A DNA stretch of 64,000 bases from Ciborinia camelliae (Eukaryota; Ascomycota; Leotiomycetes; Helotiales; Sclerotiniaceae). The notes beneath the pieces are model-generated. The model was not told the origin of the DNA, ran no database searches, and was given only the letters and a program-made list of their open reading frames with translations. The stretch spans positions 1,737,782 to 1,801,781 of the forward strand of contig JANPYM010000009.1 in NCBI GenBank assembly GCA_025890175.1. Direction: 5' to 3'. Position numbers and translations under genes: made by a program. Positions 1-11,999 of this stretch are shown piece after piece. The first letter of the stretch is position 1, and the number at the start of each line of letters is the position of its first letter.

Positions 1-1280
1 AACGGAATGGCACAAAGAAACAACTTTCCATACCAAGAGGTATGCAGTCTAATGCTCTCGAGGATACCCTAGAGCCGATTATGATAGATTTCTTCCGCAC
101 CTATACAGCGCCAGAATTTGCGGGAGATTTTTCTACCGAATTCTGGGAGAGGAGGATCTTTCAAGCAGCTACCATCGAACCATCTATCCGTCATGGTATT
201 CTCGCATTAGGTGCCATACATAGGAATTACACCGAAACCTATCAGCAACCCCAGGCAGTAGCTCAAAATCCAACACAGGCTTTCGCTTTCCGTCAGTACA
301 CAAAGGCCATCAAGATATTGCGCGAATCGATAGTTCGCGAGCCCCACTCGCTGGACATGACATTAATCTCATGTATCTTATTCATCTGTTTTGATTGTCT
401 GGTGGGTGATCATGCTGCAGCACTAGTTCATCTCAAATCCGGACTGAAGATCCTCGATGACATACACGCCACAAATGCTCCCTCATCAGTTGCCGCACAA
501 TGCGCACGGGATTACTCCCCTTTGTTGTTAGTACTAGGAGGACAAATTGCCGCATTCATCAATCCCAAGGCCGGAGTCGACCGTGGAGCATTCTGGGCAG
601 CGATGAAACGAGCAGGTTGCTCAACCTCTCAATTTACCCCTTTCCAATCCCTCGAAGAAGCTCGCTATTCCTTACGAACGCTCGGAGCAGATATACTGCA
701 CGCGCGCCACACCAATTGGAACTACGTTACCGAAGAACTAGTTACGTGTGAATTCGGTCCCATGCTACGAAGTCATTACATGGCGTTAAAAAATTGGTCG
801 AATCGTCTGAATGGCTTCATTGAAAGAACCTCTGACTATCCAAATACCGCTACAGCGCGCACCCCCAAAAGGCCCACGCGTATTCGCGGCGTTTCTATCC
901 TCAAAGCCCACCACCTCCTGTGCTGCATGAACGCCACCGAACCACACACGCCCGGCTCGAAATTCAAAGAAATGCTCGATTTATCGGAAGCGCTCGTTGC
1001 TGAAGATAAAGAGTATTGGAGCTCGCAATCCATGCCGAGGTTTATGGTGGATACTGGCTTGATTGTTCCATTGGTGTATACAGCGGTTCGCAGCACAGAT
1101 ATCGAACACAAGAAGAGAGCGATTGAGATTTTGGCACAGGCACCTGGCAGGGAAGGGTTGTGGGATACTCAGTGTGCGATTAATATTGTAGAGGGGGAAT
1201 TGGCTGCTGCTGGGGGTCAGTATCCGAGGCTTCAGATACCGTTTTTTCATGATGAGGGGGAGGTGAGGATGAGAAAATGA
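1..1280 (+). CDS. Fungal-specific transcription-factor-like protein, 5' end outside the window
   Basis: The frame is open from the window edge (base 3) to the TGA at 1278-1280, so the first in-frame ATG at 42 is probably internal and the true start lies upstream. The visible 412+ residues have the style of the C-terminal half of fungal Zn2Cys6 regulators or of DUF3468-type fungal proteins: an early FF/PEF segment, then IRHGILALGAIHR, followed by helices rich in Leu and Ala and a hydrophobic stretch with FICFDCLVGDHAAAL. No Zn cluster is visible because that would lie 5' of the window. No intron is needed in the visible part. Function in regulation is inferred from family resemblance only; targets are unknown. 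Confidence 0.7.
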   Translation, partial: RNGTKKQLSIPRGMQSNALEDTLEPIMIDFFRTYTAPEFAGDFSTEFWERRIFQAATIEPSIRHGILALGAIHRNYTETYQQPQAVAQNPTQAFAFRQYTKAIKILRESIVREPHSLDMTLISCILFICFDCLVGDHAAALVHLKSGLKILDDIHATNAPSSVAAQCARDYSPLLLVLGGQIAAFINPKAGVDRGAFWAAMKRAGCSTSQFTPFQSLEEARYSLRTLGADILHARHTNWNYVTEELVTCEFGPMLRSHYMALKNWSNRLNGFIERTSDYPNTATARTPKRPTRIRGVSILKAHHLLCCMNATEPHTPGSKFKEMLDLSEALVAEDKEYWSSQSMPRFMVDTGLIVPLVYTAVRSTDIEHKKRAIEILAQAPGREGLWDTQCAINIVEGELAAAGGQYPRLQIPFFHDEGEVRMRK

Positions 1281-2734
1281 GAGAATGGGGAGGGGTTTTG
1301 TGTGTTAGTTTTGTAGGTTATAGAGTAGGTCTTTGTTTCTCGTATGATTTGATTTGGGCCGGTGGTTCGGGCGTTCAATAGGCCATATATATATTTTCTT
1401 TCATCGGCGTGACACTTATCATCGAATCTGACCATCTCAATTGAGAAGCATATATTGTTGTGTATATGGATGGAACGATTCAATAGTACATTTCCAAGGT
1501 TTCCCGAGCTTTCTTTGGGGGTGTATAAATATCTATATCAATATATTGTAAAATTTCACTTCAAATGTAAAGTCTAACCTTCTCATCTTCTCTTCTTCCG
1601 CTGTTCTATTAGCACGTCACAGAACCGATAATACATGACACAGTACCTACCCCCAAACTCCAGCCAAGCATTAAGCCCCCAAGCCTTCAATGCCATCAGT
1701 GTCATCGCCCCCAAAATCCAAATTTCCACAACATCATATCTTGGCAGTTGGCAGTTGGCAGTTGACACACGCTACTGTAGATCTAAAGCCTCAACAACGC
1801 AAAATAAAAATACAGCAGGATGGATTCTATTTTTATACATAGAAGCCTCATCTTTGAGATCTGTGCATCTACAAAGATCTTTGAAGATTCGTAAGATGCG
1901 AAGTTCCTAGGCTGCCACGATGACGGCCCGTTGGAATGGGTATTGTATTTCGATCTTGGTTCCTCTGGCTATTAAGCGTGACTTTAGAGTGTAACGTTGC
2001 GAATATTACCTAGCTTTCGGATTGACGTTTCAATCCTTGTAGGGGGGTTTATCAATTAATGACATCCATTGCTTGACTACAGTAAAAATAGGTCCTATAC
2101 CTATATATAAATCTTTCTCATCCTATTGGTCGATAATGCCTTACCTTACCTAGGTACCTACCATTTTAGGATATTCGTATAGGTAAGGCCGGGGGGAGGA
2201 AAGAGTAACCACCCGGATGAGGTAAGCAAAGAATACCTAGCACCTTTCCCTAGGCATTCGTATAATAAATGTCCCGACTTCAACACTCCTCATATTTAAC
2301 TACAAGTTGCTGCGGTATGCCTCGCCGTCCATCGATCTCCTTATTGCCCCCAATTGCGAGATATGCTTCATCCAATCAATGAATATATTCATGATGACCG
2401 GTTTCAGGGTGAAGCTACGTCGCACTGTACCCTCATTATAACGTGTCTTGCCTGGTAGCTGCAGATGCAAATTTCCCACAGTAGCACTGGAGTAGTTCTA
2501 AGGTTACTAGCCCTGGAATTCCGAACACAAAATCGGGAGAGGGACACGGAAGGGTTCTATTTTTCTTGGTCTTTTAGTAGGAAGGTTTTTTCTACTTGTG
2601 AGAGATCAAAATTCATGGCATTTTTCGTCATGGTGTATACTACTCTCAGCCCCATTGTACTTGTTGTCAAAGTTCCAAGCCACAATTGAAATCCAGACTC
2701 AAATTTGAAGCTACAAATTCTAACGTATCTCGAG
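1281..2734. other. Intergenic region
   Basis: No convincing gene. It holds the 3' flank of the regulator-like gene, a short tandem of the 7-mer TTGGCAG (about 1740-1763), TAGGTACC-type motifs near 2145-2200 and the promoter of the DUF6536 gene. A 74-codon frame at 2465-2689 shows no family features. Confidence 0.6.
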
Positions 2735-5700
2735 ATGGCGGCGAGGTTTTCGAGGATATTTGATGATTGGGACCAGGATTATAGCGATATTAGTATGCTA
2801 GAGTTTGGGTAAGAGAAAACTAAAATTCGTCTGATATTTGAAAGCAGTGCACTGATTGAGGGGAATGGATTATTGTATCTACGTTGGATTTTTTGAGTGT
2901 TTGCTAACATTTGGTTGTTTGGCATTAACAGCTCTAATGTAAATGACTCATCACCCAAATATCATTCTCTGCATCAATCAGCGGATCTTTCTGAAAGAGC
3001 AGAACCAGTACCCAAGCGATCGGACATCAATACTTTTTTTGTACCTTTCGATGATGGTATATCATCGCGACATTTACTGGGCGGGGGACGCAGCTATGCC
3101 TCTAGTTTCAGCCCACCTCTGAAAGATATCAGCCAAGATAGTCGTTTCACAGAAGATTTGGCTCCGGGTGAACCAAGGCTGCGGAGCGGTTCTGGTGTAA
3201 CTTCTTCGAATTTGAAAAGATTATGGACGAAATCGACCGCTTTTACAAAACCCCGCACTGCAAACACGTTTGATGGACATTTTGCACAGGGAAAAGATGG
3301 ATGGTGGAAAAAACAAATGTTGGTGGATCGAAGTTTGCGGGCCATGGCGGGGTTTACGTTTCTTTGTGCGATTATCATGTTCATTATCATGATTGTTTAT
3401 TTACCTGCTTTTTATAATCGGTTGAATAAACAGAGTACGAGTGTGGGAGGAAAGGACGGCGAAAGTTGTAAGAGTATGGAAAGTAAGAATACCGTGAGTA
3501 GGATTATTATACCGTGGAGCTAAGAAGCTTGCTAATGATATAAATGTTTAGGCAGTTCATCTTTTCATTAATATTGCAGCAACAATGATTTTAGGTTGTT
3601 CGAATACCTATCAGACATTGGTGACTGCTGTGTTAGCTACGGAAATTCCATGGATTTTGTCGAAGACAGGAGATTCGTGCAGGGTCGGGACCAATTCGCC
3701 TTGGAATATCAATCTGAAGAAATCTGGAAAGGCAAAAGCTTGGGGATCATGGTTATTGCTTATTTGTACTTCACTTGTATGCCCCGTCCAATTTTTAGAT
3801 ACAAGATTAACGATATTGATTTTTTGCAGCCGATTCATTTCCTCGCAAACTCATTCATTGGACCTTCGTTTTATATCGAGATGCCCACGGATATTAGGTT
3901 TTTTTACAATGAATCTTTTACTCCGAACATCTATTCAACTAATGGGGGTGACTCTGCTTGTGTAGGTCACATTATTTTGTTTCTGGTAGTCATTGGGAGC
4001 ATATCCACGATCTAGATCCCGAGTCAAGCTTCCCCAGATTTTCGATTGCCAAGAAGAGTAGTTCTAAGCTACGAACGAAACTAACAATGAATAGTGGACT
4101 GCTTTTAGAGCGGGACAGTATGCTTTGCCTCATAGTTTGTCCCAATCAAATATTCCATACAACGTGGATCCCCTCGAGAATGCGAGTAAGTACTCTCAAT
4201 ACCTAGGTGTCTATACTCATATTTACGACTTACACATGATATTCAGCATTTTTCAAACCGTTTCTGTTACCTACAATAAAAATTGTAAAACATATAAAGA
4301 AACGGCTACTGTCGAGGAAGCCCAAAAAGAATTCATTTATACAAGTGGGCATTACAATATCCAGTACCAGAGAGGACTTTGCAACTTAGGAAAAGATGTT
4401 TCCTGTGAATTGGAGGATCTGCAACCAATAAAGTGTCGATTAAATGTTCGAATGCAAGCTTGTTTTAGTGTGTACTGTCATCCTCAGCTTATGGAATAGA
4501 TGTACTGACAATTAATAGTACTCTTCGGATGTCTATTTATCAAAGCAATATATATGATAGGGCTGAATTATCGAGCGAGACATAGAGTCAAGAACCATTG
4601 CTTGACTTTTGGTGATGTGATAGTTGCTTCGGTTATAAATCCGGATTTGAAGATTCATAATGAATGTTTACTCAATTCCGGAGATGGTTATCGACATAAG
4701 GTGGCGCATCGATGTCATAAGCATTGTAAAGACCCAGTTCCTTCGGCTACTGGCGATGATATTGGTCACTGTCAGGTAATACTAATATTCTACTACCAAT
4801 AATACCATGCCACTCCAGAATCAATGCTAACACCTGATGTCTCTCCGCAGAAATGCAAAAAGTTCAATGAAATTGATAAAGCCGCCGGTGAGCCTCCCTT
4901 TGAATATTACCCGTCTACACCCAAATCTAACCTACCTACTCATCTCTAGACCTACCGCATCCAAGCATAGCAATAAAGTACAAACGCTCGCTCCTGTCTA
5001 ATCTAGGTTCTAACGCTATAACCCAAATGATAATTCTTATGTTCTGTTCCTTCGCCATGGTCGGAGTCTCCATAATGCTCATCATCTTCATGGCTGCCAC
5101 TGCATCAAGCTACCACCACAATTGTCAGCCGCCTATTTTGGTATACATTTGCGAAATTTCTCTGTCGGAATTCCTCAAACAAAGATTTGGTACCTGGGGA
5201 GGATTCTCTTCCAGCGCTACATTAGCATCACTGCCAGCGGATCAAATCAGCAGTGAACTGATAGCCTTTGCCATTTCCAACGGCGCACAGTTTCTATTTA
5301 GTTTACTCTATCTATTACTCATCTATAACGTCACCCTCATTTCCATGGAACACGAATGGGCAACCTTCGAACTCCAACGTCGCAAACCCCGCGCAACCAT
5401 CGTCTCCGGTACCGCGTTTGAACAATCCTATTTCCTCCAACTCCCCCCCAAGATTCTTCTCCCCCTCATGGCATTCGCAGCAGCGATGCATTGGCTCCTC
5501 GGCGAATCCATATCGACGGTCGAATCCATATACACGGATCCGAAATCGAGAGTCGAACACTCGGCGTATTTCGTCACGTATGCGGCGTATCCCATCTTCC
5601 TCAGTACGGTGTTGATGGTGGTCCAGACGGTTATTTGTTGGTGGGCTTTTACTTATCGGAGGGAGGGATTTATTCCACAGATGTATGGGAGTATTAGGAC

Positions 5701-6005
5701 TTGCTGTGCTAGTACGAGTGAGCTTGAGCATTTTGGGAGAGATGGCATTCAGTGGGGAGATTGTAAGATTTTTTTTCGCTTCTTGTTTTGACACTCTTCG
5801 TTTGGATCGATGGATCATTGGCTCATCTTTTGTCTGTGGTCATCTAGTGGGTATGGGGGAAAAATTTAGACGTGCGGGGTTTTCGGCTGATGGTGGGTTT
5901 TCTTCTCCCTTCTCTCTTCTCCTGCCCTTCTCCTGCCCTGTCCTGTCCTTTCTCCTTTGCAGATCCCTTCCTGATCCCAGTTATTACCTAGCTAGTATGG
6001 GCTAA
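2735..6005 (+). CDS. DUF6536 family polytopic membrane protein, multi-exon
   Basis: Suggested exons are 2735-2808, 2932-3493, 3552-3776, 3830-3961, 4095-4467, 4519-4775, 4851-4887, 4950-5762 and 5848-5892 plus 5963-5991. The last part could instead read through to the TAA at 6003-6005. Phases match at every junction, giving about 848 residues, which is usual for the family. Recognisable blocks in order are: a membrane segment after RSLRAMAGF; a DUF6536-like block with INIAATMILGCSN; PIHFLANS; FIKAIYM then LTFGDVIVAS and a PD motif; NGAQFLFSLLYLL; YFLQLP; HWLLGESI; and IQWGD near the end. These order and spacing features are those of DUF6536 proteins, whose biochemical role is unknown to me. 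The 3962-4094 intron (133 nt) is the least certain junction, and a short extra exon there is possible. Membrane location is inferred. Confidence 0.75.
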
Positions 6006-7712
6006 CTCCATACCACCCCACAGAACCAAGTAAAATCATACCTGCAGAACTCTACTGCGGTCGTGCTTAATATACCTATTTATCAGCATATATATGGTTT
6101 TTGTTTTGTTTATTTCTTTTTATCACGGGGTTTTTTTGGATGGATGGATGGATGGATGGATGGATGGATGGATGGATGGATGGATGGATGGATGGATGGA
6201 TGGATGGATGGATGGATGGATGGATATTACACGAAGTCATGAATGGGAAATCATGGGCGTTATTTTTATTGTTATTTTTTTGGTGGATTCTGAGATCTTT
6301 TTTAGATGAATGAATGGATGAATAAATGAATGAATGAATGTTGATAGGCGAAGGATTATGGGAGATGGGGAGATGGCGAGATTGGGAGGTTATGTACTGT
6401 ACTGTACCATGTATTTGTATTTGCTGTATTAACTTCGGAGTAGTACCTCCCTAGCATTAGATTATGTTGTTGTTATATCATGTCATACCTATTATGTGAT
6501 ACCTATCAAAGTGTGCGTTCATACAAATGAGTTTAGACGGTACCGAGGTAGGGAGGTAGGCATATAGGTACCTACCTACCTAGGTATCGCTTCCTGACTG
6601 CCTACCTACTATAAGGTCGGGAGTTTTGTATTAAGTGGGAATGGATTGGTAAGCTGTTCCTTCCTCCACACTACTCTCAACTGAACTGAACTTGACTAAA
6701 GGTATATCAATCAATCAAGAAAATCTCCTCCCAACTCAACGGGAATCTTTACTTACTTTTACTTTTACTTACCTACCTACTCAGTAGTACGGGTATCTCA
6801 TTAAATAATTTCAATATAAGCATCCATATCTTTCTTGATTTTCTTTTGTAACCCCTGAATGTAACCCAAGATACCTACCTAGGTAGGTAGTAGGTAGGTA
6901 TCCTATCGTATCGTATTGTATCTTACGTCATTCATTTATATATAAGTCACTAGACTAGGTAGGTAGGTACATATATCACTAACTAACTACGTCATCATTT
7001 GTTGAGTGGAGTGGATGGAGAAAATGTATTAGTTTCAGTAGAAGGGGATGTGGATTCAAGATCTAAACTGGGACTGCTTATAAGCAAGGTCCTAAGCTAA
7101 TACTACGCTAGTATAGTCCCCATGTGACCTGATAAATCCACCCCTGTTACTGATGGAGGTGAGGAGGTGAGGAGTGCAGGGTCGGTTATCGGTTGGTAGG
7201 TAGGTAGGTAGGTAGGTAGGTACACTGTAGGAGTCTTGCATTTGCATGGGGAGATATTTACATGGGGAGATATTTACATGGGGAGATATTTACATGGGGA
7301 GAATACCTAATAATAATAGGTTGGTTGGGCCATGATGATGTTGCATGTGATGTGATGTTTGATCTGGGTACAAGGTTGCACAAATAGAATTTTTTTGATT
7401 TCGATTGGGATTTGGTTGAGATTAGGTACCTAAGGGATTTGAAGATGAAGATAAAGATGAAGATGAAATAAATATGAAATGAAGATATACTTTTATTTCC
7501 TAGATATGGAATAGCGAGGATACGGATGGGCAAAATAATAGGTAGGTTCCTAGATAGATAGGTAATAATTGAGGTTAGGTATACTTAAAAAAATAAGCTT
7601 CCGTTGTGGCGGGACTCTTTTCCCCAGTATCCTCTTTTCCAAGATATTTGATATGTGTCATTTGTCATCCATCAACCGGTATTACGTCATATCAAAAAAT
7701 GTCGATATAATA
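6006..7712. other. Gene-free region with TAGG and 16-mer tandem repeats
   Basis: No gene seen. Besides the GGAT run there are many TAGG/CCTA runs (for example 7196-7222), and a 16 bp unit beginning CATGGGGAGATA repeated about 3.6 times at 7245-7302. The composition grades into the AT-rich island that follows. Confidence 0.7.
6138..6225. repeat. GGAT tetranucleotide microsatellite, 22 units
   Basis: A perfect run of GGAT over 88 bases, preceded by a T tract. A looser GAAT-type run follows at about 6303-6342. It lies just 3' of the DUF6536 gene. Frames read through it give only Met-Asp-Gly repeats and are artefacts. Confidence 0.95.
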
Positions 7713-8514
7713 GGTACCTTAGTGGAGGTATTAGGGGTTTAGAAATAATGATTTTATTGTAATTAGGTTTAAAAACTATATTTCAATTAGTGAAATATTT
7801 GTATTATATTTGAAAATAAAGTGTTTTTGAAAATAAAGCGTTTTTGAAAAAAAAAAGTATTTTTGAAAATAAAGTGTTTTTGAAAAAAAAAAGTGTTTTT
7901 AAAAATAAAACGTTTTTAAAAAAAAAAAGTATTTTTGAAAATATAAATTGTTTTTATTAAATATTTTGAATTTAAAAAAAATAAAAAAAAATATCAATTA
8001 AAATATTTCATATTTCATTTTAAGTTTTAAGTTTTAATTTTTTTTTTTAATTTTGAAATTCAAATCAAATGTATTATTATTACACTATAAAAAATATATT
8101 TTGTTTTAATTAATTAAAAATAAATAAAATTATATAATTAAAATAATTTCAAAAACGATTTATTTTCAAAAACATTTTTTTTTTTCAAAAACACTTTTTA
8201 TTTTCAAAAACGCTTTTTTTTTTCAAAAACACTTTTTTTTTTCAAAAACGTTTTTTTTTTTAAAAACGTTTTATTTTCAAAAACAATGTTTTGATTTAAA
8301 AACAATGTTTCGATTTAAATATAGCTTTTTTGTTAAAATATAATTTATAATTAAATATTATTTATATTTATATACAATTTATATTTATAGATTATTTATT
8401 TTTATATATATAATTTATTTTCGAAATTACGATTTATAATTTTCAAATATAGTTTTTTATAATAAATATAGTATATTAACAGTTTCTCAATACCTAATAC
8501 CTTTGCTAAGGTAT
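7713..8514. mobile_element. AT-rich foldback / MITE-like element, copy 1
   Basis: The left end GGTACCTTAGTGGAGGTATT has an inverted counterpart at the right end (about 8486-8514, with CTAATACCT and GCTAAGGTA). The interior is almost entirely A and T. Repeated TTTTTGAAAATAAAG-type motifs on the left (7800-7950) reappear as their reverse complement, CTTTTTATTTTCAAAAA-type, on the right (8150-8290), so the element can fold on itself. There is no coding capacity. It is probably a non-autonomous transposon relic decayed by C-to-T mutation; the class is not determined. Confidence 0.7.
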
Positions 8515-8519
8515 CAATA

Positions 8520-9132
8520 TCTTAGCGGAGGTACTAGGGGTTTAGAAACAATGATTTCATTATAATCAAGTTCAAAAACTATATCTTAATTGATAAAGTA
8601 TTCGCATTCTATTTAAAATTAAATCATTTTTAAAAATAAATTGTTTTTAAAAAAAAAACGTTTTTGAAAGAAAAAAGCGTTTTTGAAAATATAAATTGTT
8701 TTTACTAAATATTTTGAATTTAAAAAAAATAAAAAGAAATATCAATTAAAATATTTCATATTTCATATTTTCTATTTCAATTTTTTTTTTCAACTTTGAA
8801 ATTCAAATCAAACGTATTACCATTACACTATAAAGAATATATTTTGTTTTGATTTGATTAATTAAAAATAAATAAAATTATATAATTAAAATAATTTCAA
8901 AAACGATTTATTTTCAAAAACGATGTTTTGATTCAAAAACGGTATTTTGGTTTAAATACGACTTTTTTGTTAAAATATAATTTATAATTAAATATTATTT
9001 ATATTTATATTTACTAATTTATATTTATAAATTATTTATTTTCGAAATCATAATTATAGTTTTCAAATACAGCTTTTTATAATAGATATAATATATTAAC
9101 GGTTTCTCAACACCTGGTACCTCCACTAAGGT
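8520..9132. mobile_element. AT-rich foldback / MITE-like element, copy 2 (tandem, shorter)
   Basis: The start (CTTAGCGGAGGTACTAGGGG) matches copy 1 with a few substitutions, and much of the body aligns by eye (for example AATTAAAATATTTCATATTT and ATTAATTAAAAATAAATAAA). The right end carries ACCTCCACTAAGGTA, the reverse complement of the left terminus of copy 1. It lacks most of the right-arm CAAAAACG cluster of copy 1, hence about 610 rather than 800 bp. Both copies are followed by the same GTATCAATAT string. Confidence 0.68.
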
Positions 9133-9866
9133 AGGTAGGTATCAATATCACGCTTCAGATATATTTTTCAATGGATATTCACTTCAACTAGCCTTCACTT
9201 CACTTCACTTCACTTCCATCTTCTCGGTACGCTGTATCCTTGATCTGGAGGTAGAAAAAAAAGAAGGCTATGACGATGAACCACGCTGTTGACCCTGTTG
9301 ACTTGACCCTCGCAAAAAAAAAAAAATTTCCCTGTTTGTTGATATTTTTTGGCAGGATTTCTTTTGGCTTCTTTCAAGGCTGGACGCTACAGTAGAGGCT
9401 AGCAAATCAAGATATGTGTCCAACGCATCACTTTACTATCAAGTACACTTGATCTTGATATATTGTACAGAAGACAAGAATTGGAATCAGAATACACGTT
9501 TATTAAAGCTTGGAAGATTCCTTCTTCTTCTTTTTCTTCTTCGATACCTATTTTGATTTTGATTTTGATTTTGACTTTGACTTTACATATAATTTACAAG
9601 ACCTGGACTGAAATCAACAAAGTGGACGAAGTTCGATCTATCTATCTATCTATCTAGGTAGCTAACTCGTTTGTACCTCACTCGTACAATCAATCATATC
9701 ATAACCTATCCATCCACAACATCAAGACATCAGCTCTACAAACGCAGTCAAACTCCACACCACCACACATCTTGCGGTCATCAAACCACCCCAACTCGAC
9801 ACCGAAACTACCCACCTACCTACCTACTACCGTGATAGCAACTCAACCCCAAAACCACCATCCAAA
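9133..9866. promoter_or_regulatory. Upstream region of the PalI-like gene
   Basis: No gene supported. The region carries tandem CTTCA near 9190-9215, a short ATCT run at 9636-9656 and the presumed promoter and 5' UTR of the gene starting at 9867. A 64-codon frame at 9463 has repeat-like composition. Confidence 0.4.
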
Positions 9867-10825
9867 ATGGCCACCGGATTCATCCACCACATCGGCACCT
9901 TTCTGCTCTTCGCATCCGCCATTCTCCTTCTCATCACGACTATCTCTGCCCCTGTCATCAATGATATCGGAATCTTGAAAGTCAGATTGACAAATGGAAC
10001 GGGTGGGCATCATTCGGTGGTTTCGTTTGGAACTTTTGGATATTGTGTTTTGGATGTTGATTCGTATGTGATTTCTTTCTTTTTTGGCTTTTCTGGATGG
10101 GGGTTCATCTTGTTTCTGTGGTTACGATATTATGACATACATGATGTTGAATTGAATTGAGTGGAGTGGAGTTGACATGAGTAACTAACATTCACCCTCC
10201 CCCCCACAGAAACGGAAATGACTACTGCACCCCCAAACACATCGGCTACAACCCCGCCTCCATCATATCCCGCATCTCATCCGCCGACACCACCACCACC
10301 ACCACCACCCCCTTCAGCCACGCCACCGAAGACACCACCAAAGCGCTAACCCGCGTCATGATCCTACACCCCATCGCCTGCGGCATAATGTTCATCTCCT
10401 TCCTGCTCGCCCTGGGCGCCGGCCTCATCGGTTCCCTCCTCGCCTCTCTCATCTCCTTTCTCGCTTTCATCACCGCGCTCGTCGCTACCGCCTGCGATTT
10501 CGCCCTCTTTGCTCTCGTCAAACATCATGTGAATCAACATCATGAAGTGCAACAGCTGCTCGATGCAGAGGGTAGTGCAAGTGCAAGTGCAGGCGCTCCT
10601 CACGCTTTCTTTAGCGTGGGTATTTGGTGCGTGTTGGCGGCGACGATTGCGGGGTTTGGGGGAACGTTAATCGTTTTTGGAACGTGTTTGAGTAGGAGGA
10701 TTCATGAGAGGAGGGAGAGGAGGACGATGGGTATGGGTAATGGGAAGGGGGAGAAGGGTTATGTGGGGGGCGTGACACCGGCGAAGAGACACTTTTGGCA
10801 GAGGAGAGAGAGGGGTAGATTTTAG
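9867..10825 (+). CDS. SUR7/PalI (Rim9-like) family tetraspan membrane protein
   Basis: Two exons, 9867-10063 and 10210-10825, join in frame (GTATGT donor, CACAG acceptor) to give 270 residues. The N-terminus (FIHHIGTFLLFASAILLLI) is a membrane segment typical of PalI/SUR7 proteins. An extracellular loop with GYCVLD and NDYC follows, then two closely spaced membrane segments (about residues 120-175), a short loop and a last one containing GIWCVLAATIAGFGG. The C-terminal tail is basic and glycine-rich. Family members act at the plasma membrane in ambient-pH signalling (PalI/Rim9) or in eisosome-related domains (SUR7). Canonical PalI proteins have a much longer tail, so this is a short paralogue and its exact role is open. 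A Ser/Ala-rich patch lies in the loop before the last membrane segment. Confidence 0.85.
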
Positions 10826-11095
10826 ATGTTGATTTGATTCGATTTGCTCAGGTATTTATGGACTTCGAGTGCGGAGAGAGATGGAAAGGAATGGAAAGGG
10901 GATGAGGGAGAGAGATATGTGCATAGGTATTTGGAGTACAATAAAGATTTCGCTAAGATGGCTGGCTGGCTGGTGTTTGTGGTTGTGGGGGAAAAATCAA
11001 GGGAGAAAGGAAGGAAATTTCACACACCTAATGATATGATGGCGATGATACCTATGTTCTATACTTTTACAATATTAATACAATACAATAAACCC
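10826..11095. other. Convergent 3' intergenic region
   Basis: About 270 bases between the ends of the PalI-like gene (+) and the polyQ gene (-). Nothing beyond 3' flanks is seen. Confidence 0.5.
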
Positions 11096-11998
11096 TTACA
11101 TCTCCCCCGCAATATCAGCAGCAAACTCCACCCTCAATTCTTGCTTTTGCTCCGCTTTTAGAATCAGCTCCCCAATCACCTGACGGCGAGTGACTCCGTG
11201 AGCCACCAAGATGGCGTAATCCACCGTTGCGACCCTGTGAAAATCAATTAGTCGGCGATTGGTTGTTTTGGAAGATTTTGCAAGGGAAGGTAGAAAGAAG
11301 CTTACCAGTGGAATTCCGCGCGGATCCTACCTTGGGCGTCGAATGCTGGGAGACGACAACGGTCTGCTCGGTCTGGGCGCTTGTGAGCGAGGGCGCGAAA
11401 AATATCGGCCATCTGCGCTCCCTGCGAAGAAAAATTGTTAGTGAATTCATAAATGTGTAAGGATTGTGCGATGGATGAGGGATCAATAAGAAATAAATGA
11501 GGAACGAATGAGAGATGAATGAACGATGAATGAGGGATGAATGAACAATAAATGAGAGATGAATAAACGATGAATAAGGGATGAATGAACGATGAATGTA
11601 TTCATGATAATTACAAATAGGCATTATTTATGTAGATGAATAGTGGATGGGGATGCTAGTAGTTAAGTGTGATAATAGAATGGGCATTGAGGCTAATATG
11701 AAGAAGTGATGAAACTATTCATAGAAATCCAAAGTAGACTTCATTTATGTAGATGAAAAATCAATGAAGATAGATTGATTTTCAATGAACAATTCAGAAA
11801 ATAACATACCAAATACATTCTATATTCCTCCTTTTCTTCTTCTTCTAGAAGTGCTTGGTGTTGTTGTTGCTGTTGCTGCTGTTGTTGCTGCTGTTGCTGC
11901 TGTTGCTGCTGTTGCTGCTGTTGCTGCTGTTGCTGCTGTTGCTGCTGTTGGGGTTGGGGTTGAGATTGAGATTGAGATTGAGATTGAGATTGAGACAT
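11096..11998 (-). CDS. Small polyglutamine protein, hypothetical
   Basis: Three exons on the minus strand fit in phase: 11998-11810, 11421-11306 and 11234-11096, giving 147 residues. Splice sites are GTATGT, GTAAGC and CGCAG/CACAG. The N-terminus is Met followed by Ser-Gln repeats, then Pro-Gln and a run of about 30 Gln, then an acidic EEEEKEE patch. The C-terminal two exons encode an unbroken, non-repetitive segment with MADIFRALAHKRPDRADRC, RAEFHW, TVDYAILVAHGVTRRQVIGE and a terminal DIAGEM. I do not recognise the family. The long first intron (about 390 nt) contains imperfect GATGAATGAAC repeats. The exon structure is inferred from splice signals and phase alone. Confidence 0.55.
11466..11600. 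repeat. Imperfect minisatellite inside an intron
   Basis: Variants of GATGAATGAACGATGAATGA and GAGGGATGAATGAAC follow one another on the plus strand. The block lies inside the long first intron of the polyQ gene and probably accounts for its length. Confidence 0.75.
11863..11996. repeat. CAG/CTG triplet tract next to a GAGATT hexamer tract
   Basis: On the plus strand the tract reads as GTTGCTGCT repeats (about 11863-11949) followed by about six GAGATT units (11958-11996). On the minus strand it encodes the Ser-Gln and polyGln start of the small protein. Interruptions (GTT among GCT) would make the tract more stable than a pure repeat. Confidence 0.9.
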
Positions 11999-11999
11999 T

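Noticed and set aside
2465..2689. Plus-strand frame of 74 codons before the DUF6536 gene
   Set aside because: No domain, no start context, and it lies in the likely promoter.
4186..4246. GTAAGT...TTCAG as an intron of the DUF6536 gene
   Set aside because: Its 61 nt length breaks the frame that is open on both sides; reading through is consistent with the flanking exons.
6094..6313. Two overlapping frames of 70-71 codons through the GGAT tract
   Set aside because: They are translations of the microsatellite (Met-Asp-Gly-Trp repeats), with no other support.
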